From contig CAZHBA010000071.1 in assembly GCA_964530225.1 (NCBI GenBank), positions 1 to 13,951 on the forward strand: a DNA stretch of 13,951 nt. Reading direction: 5' to 3'. Shown in pieces: positions 13,603 to 13,951 of this stretch (positions are counted from its first letter, which is position 1; every line of letters starts with the position of its first letter). Source of the stretch: CAZHBA01 sp964530225. Its GTDB lineage: Bacteria; Pseudomonadota; Alphaproteobacteria; UBA6615. Both the position numbers and the translations under genes were made by a program. Below the pieces are notes generated by a model, which was not told the DNA's origin, searched no databases, and saw nothing but the letters and a program-made list of their open reading frames with translations.

Positions 13603-13668
13603 TTACCAATCGCCGTCGCGCACTTCGCGCACGATCTTCAGAATCGCGTCATCTGTAGTATTTGCCGA
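13603..13668 (-). pseudogene. Short coding-like tail of an unrecognised gene
   Basis: On the minus strand 21 codons run from just after a stop at 13669-13671 to TAA 13603-13605 and encode a peptide ending DDAILKIVREVRDGDW. The amphipathic pattern and the codon choice (GTG CGC GAA GTG CGC GAC) look like real protein. It has no start codon and its upstream part is missing. I do not recognise the parent family. It may be a remnant or chance. Confidence 0.28.
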
Positions 13669-13733
13669 TTAAATCCGCTTAATCGCTCACAAATATTTAC
13701 CTGCCGCACCAAAGGTCGATACCCTTGTGGTCA

Positions 13734-13759
13734 ATCCCAACTAAAGCCTACATTGGGAT
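13734..13759. promoter_or_regulatory. Inverted repeat upstream of the YciI-like gene
   Basis: ATCCCAA (13734-13740) and TTGGGAT (13753-13759) are perfect 7-bp arms around a 12-nt spacer, ending 33 nt before the GTG start and 21 nt before the ribosome site. It could be an operator or a hairpin in the leader. The arms resemble the CCCAA/TTGGG palindrome at 4307-4319. Confidence 0.35.
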
Positions 13760-13792
13760 AACTATCAAGAATGAGAAAAAGGAGGAGAATCC

Positions 13793-13951
13793 GTGGCCGA
13801 CGGCCCCCCAACACGAAGCCAAGTCATGGCTGCAAGCGGCGACATGCTGAAATGGCAGGTCTACGCCATCCACACCTTCCCAACCAACGGTCTGGGACCG
13901 GTGATGGAGAATATCGGCCCCCATCTGGAACATCAGCATCGGATGGAGAAA
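13793..13951 (+). CDS. YciI-like domain protein (N-terminal part, cut by window edge)
   Basis: A coding frame starts at GTG 13793 with a strong GGAGGAG (13781-13787) upstream and stays open for 53 codons to the right edge. After a polar N-terminus (MADGPPTRSQVMAAS), LKWQVYAIHTFPTNG forms a first strand and loop. GPVMENIGPHLEHQHRMEK then follows, where PHLEHQ...EK matches the helix that carries the conserved His of YciI-type small enzymes (PEHLxxxxxLE). YciI proteins are ferredoxin-fold and act on small cyclic or chlorinated compounds in some pathways. The role here is unknown. The fold call is moderate because only the first half is visible. Confidence 0.65.
   Translation, partial: MADGPPTRSQVMAASGDMLKWQVYAIHTFPTNGLGPVMENIGPHLEHQHRMEK

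Larger units (their letters stand above)
13380..13792. other. Divergent intergenic region with gene debris and control elements
   Basis: About 410 bp lies between the COG2085 gene and the YciI-like gene. On the minus strand a good TTGACA (13428-13423) lies 44 nt before ATG 13379, but without a convincing -10 box. Further upstream, a coding-like tail ends in TAA at 13603-13605. It is followed by AGGAG and, 9 nt on, an ATG at 13588 that opens a 30-codon frame to 13496 with no recognisable product. The neighbouring frame is also open through 13440-13589, which suggests frameshifted remains of an old gene. Near the right side is the inverted repeat 13734-13759. Confidence 0.45.

Noticed and set aside
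1..13951. CRISPR array, tRNA/rRNA genes, phage or defence genes, toxin-antitoxin pair
   Set aside because: I looked for regularly spaced repeats, cloverleaf or T-loop sequences and typical protein families on both strands and saw none.

Overview
The window looks like an accessory metabolic and transport region of an alphaproteobacterium. The G+C content is moderate to high, tripartite (TRAP) carboxylate transporters dominate, and the rest is GntR/FCD regulation, a flavin monooxygenase-like enzyme and small domains of unknown function. This assignment rests on gene types and style, not on a marker gene. No rRNA, tRNA, CRISPR array, phage gene or intact insertion sequence was seen.

Region 1 (1-7823, all minus strand) is a uniform transport and catabolism cluster. 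Read in the direction of transcription it is dctP2 (7823-6777), dctQ2 (6686-6099), dctM2 (6095-4629), a 358-bp gap, a gene with two DUF1330 domains (4270-3668), a PuuE/NodB-like carbohydrate esterase family 4 protein (3563-2703), dctP1 (2626-1433), dctQ1 (1287-715) and dctM1 (712 to beyond the left edge). So there are two separate P-Q-M TRAP systems with two non-transport genes between them. Each binding-protein gene is followed by a strong stem-loop before its dctQ. Each dctM starts with GTG 2-3 nt after the dctQ stop codon.

Region 2 (7824-8944) holds an AT-rich divergent control region with candidate operator palindromes, a GntR-family FCD regulator (8098-8889, plus strand) and a textbook intrinsic terminator (8924-8944). 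The regulator is the obvious candidate controller of the dctP2 operon, and possibly of the whole minus-strand run.

Region 3 (8945-9331) is a decayed intergenic stretch. It holds a 26-codon remnant resembling the C-terminus of an amidohydrolase, abutting a GC-rich palindromic repeat.

Region 4 (9332-13951) is a set of dispersed metabolic genes: an acyl-CoA-dehydrogenase-fold flavin monooxygenase (plus strand), then convergently DUF3891, an EamA/DMT exporter and a COG2085 NADP-dependent oxidoreductase (all minus strand), a second patch of gene debris, and the start of a YciI-like gene (plus strand) running off the right edge.

A working picture is uptake of one or two organic acids by the TRAP systems, modification of an amide or ester-type compound by the CE4 protein, and oxidation of an aromatic or cyclic substrate by the flavoprotein. 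The substrates cannot be read from the sequence. I found no convincing new defence or mobile system. The most notable points are the double-TRAP and CE4 architecture, the paired dctP-dctQ hairpins, the gene remnants with palindromic repeats, and the HD-like residue pattern in the DUF3891 protein.
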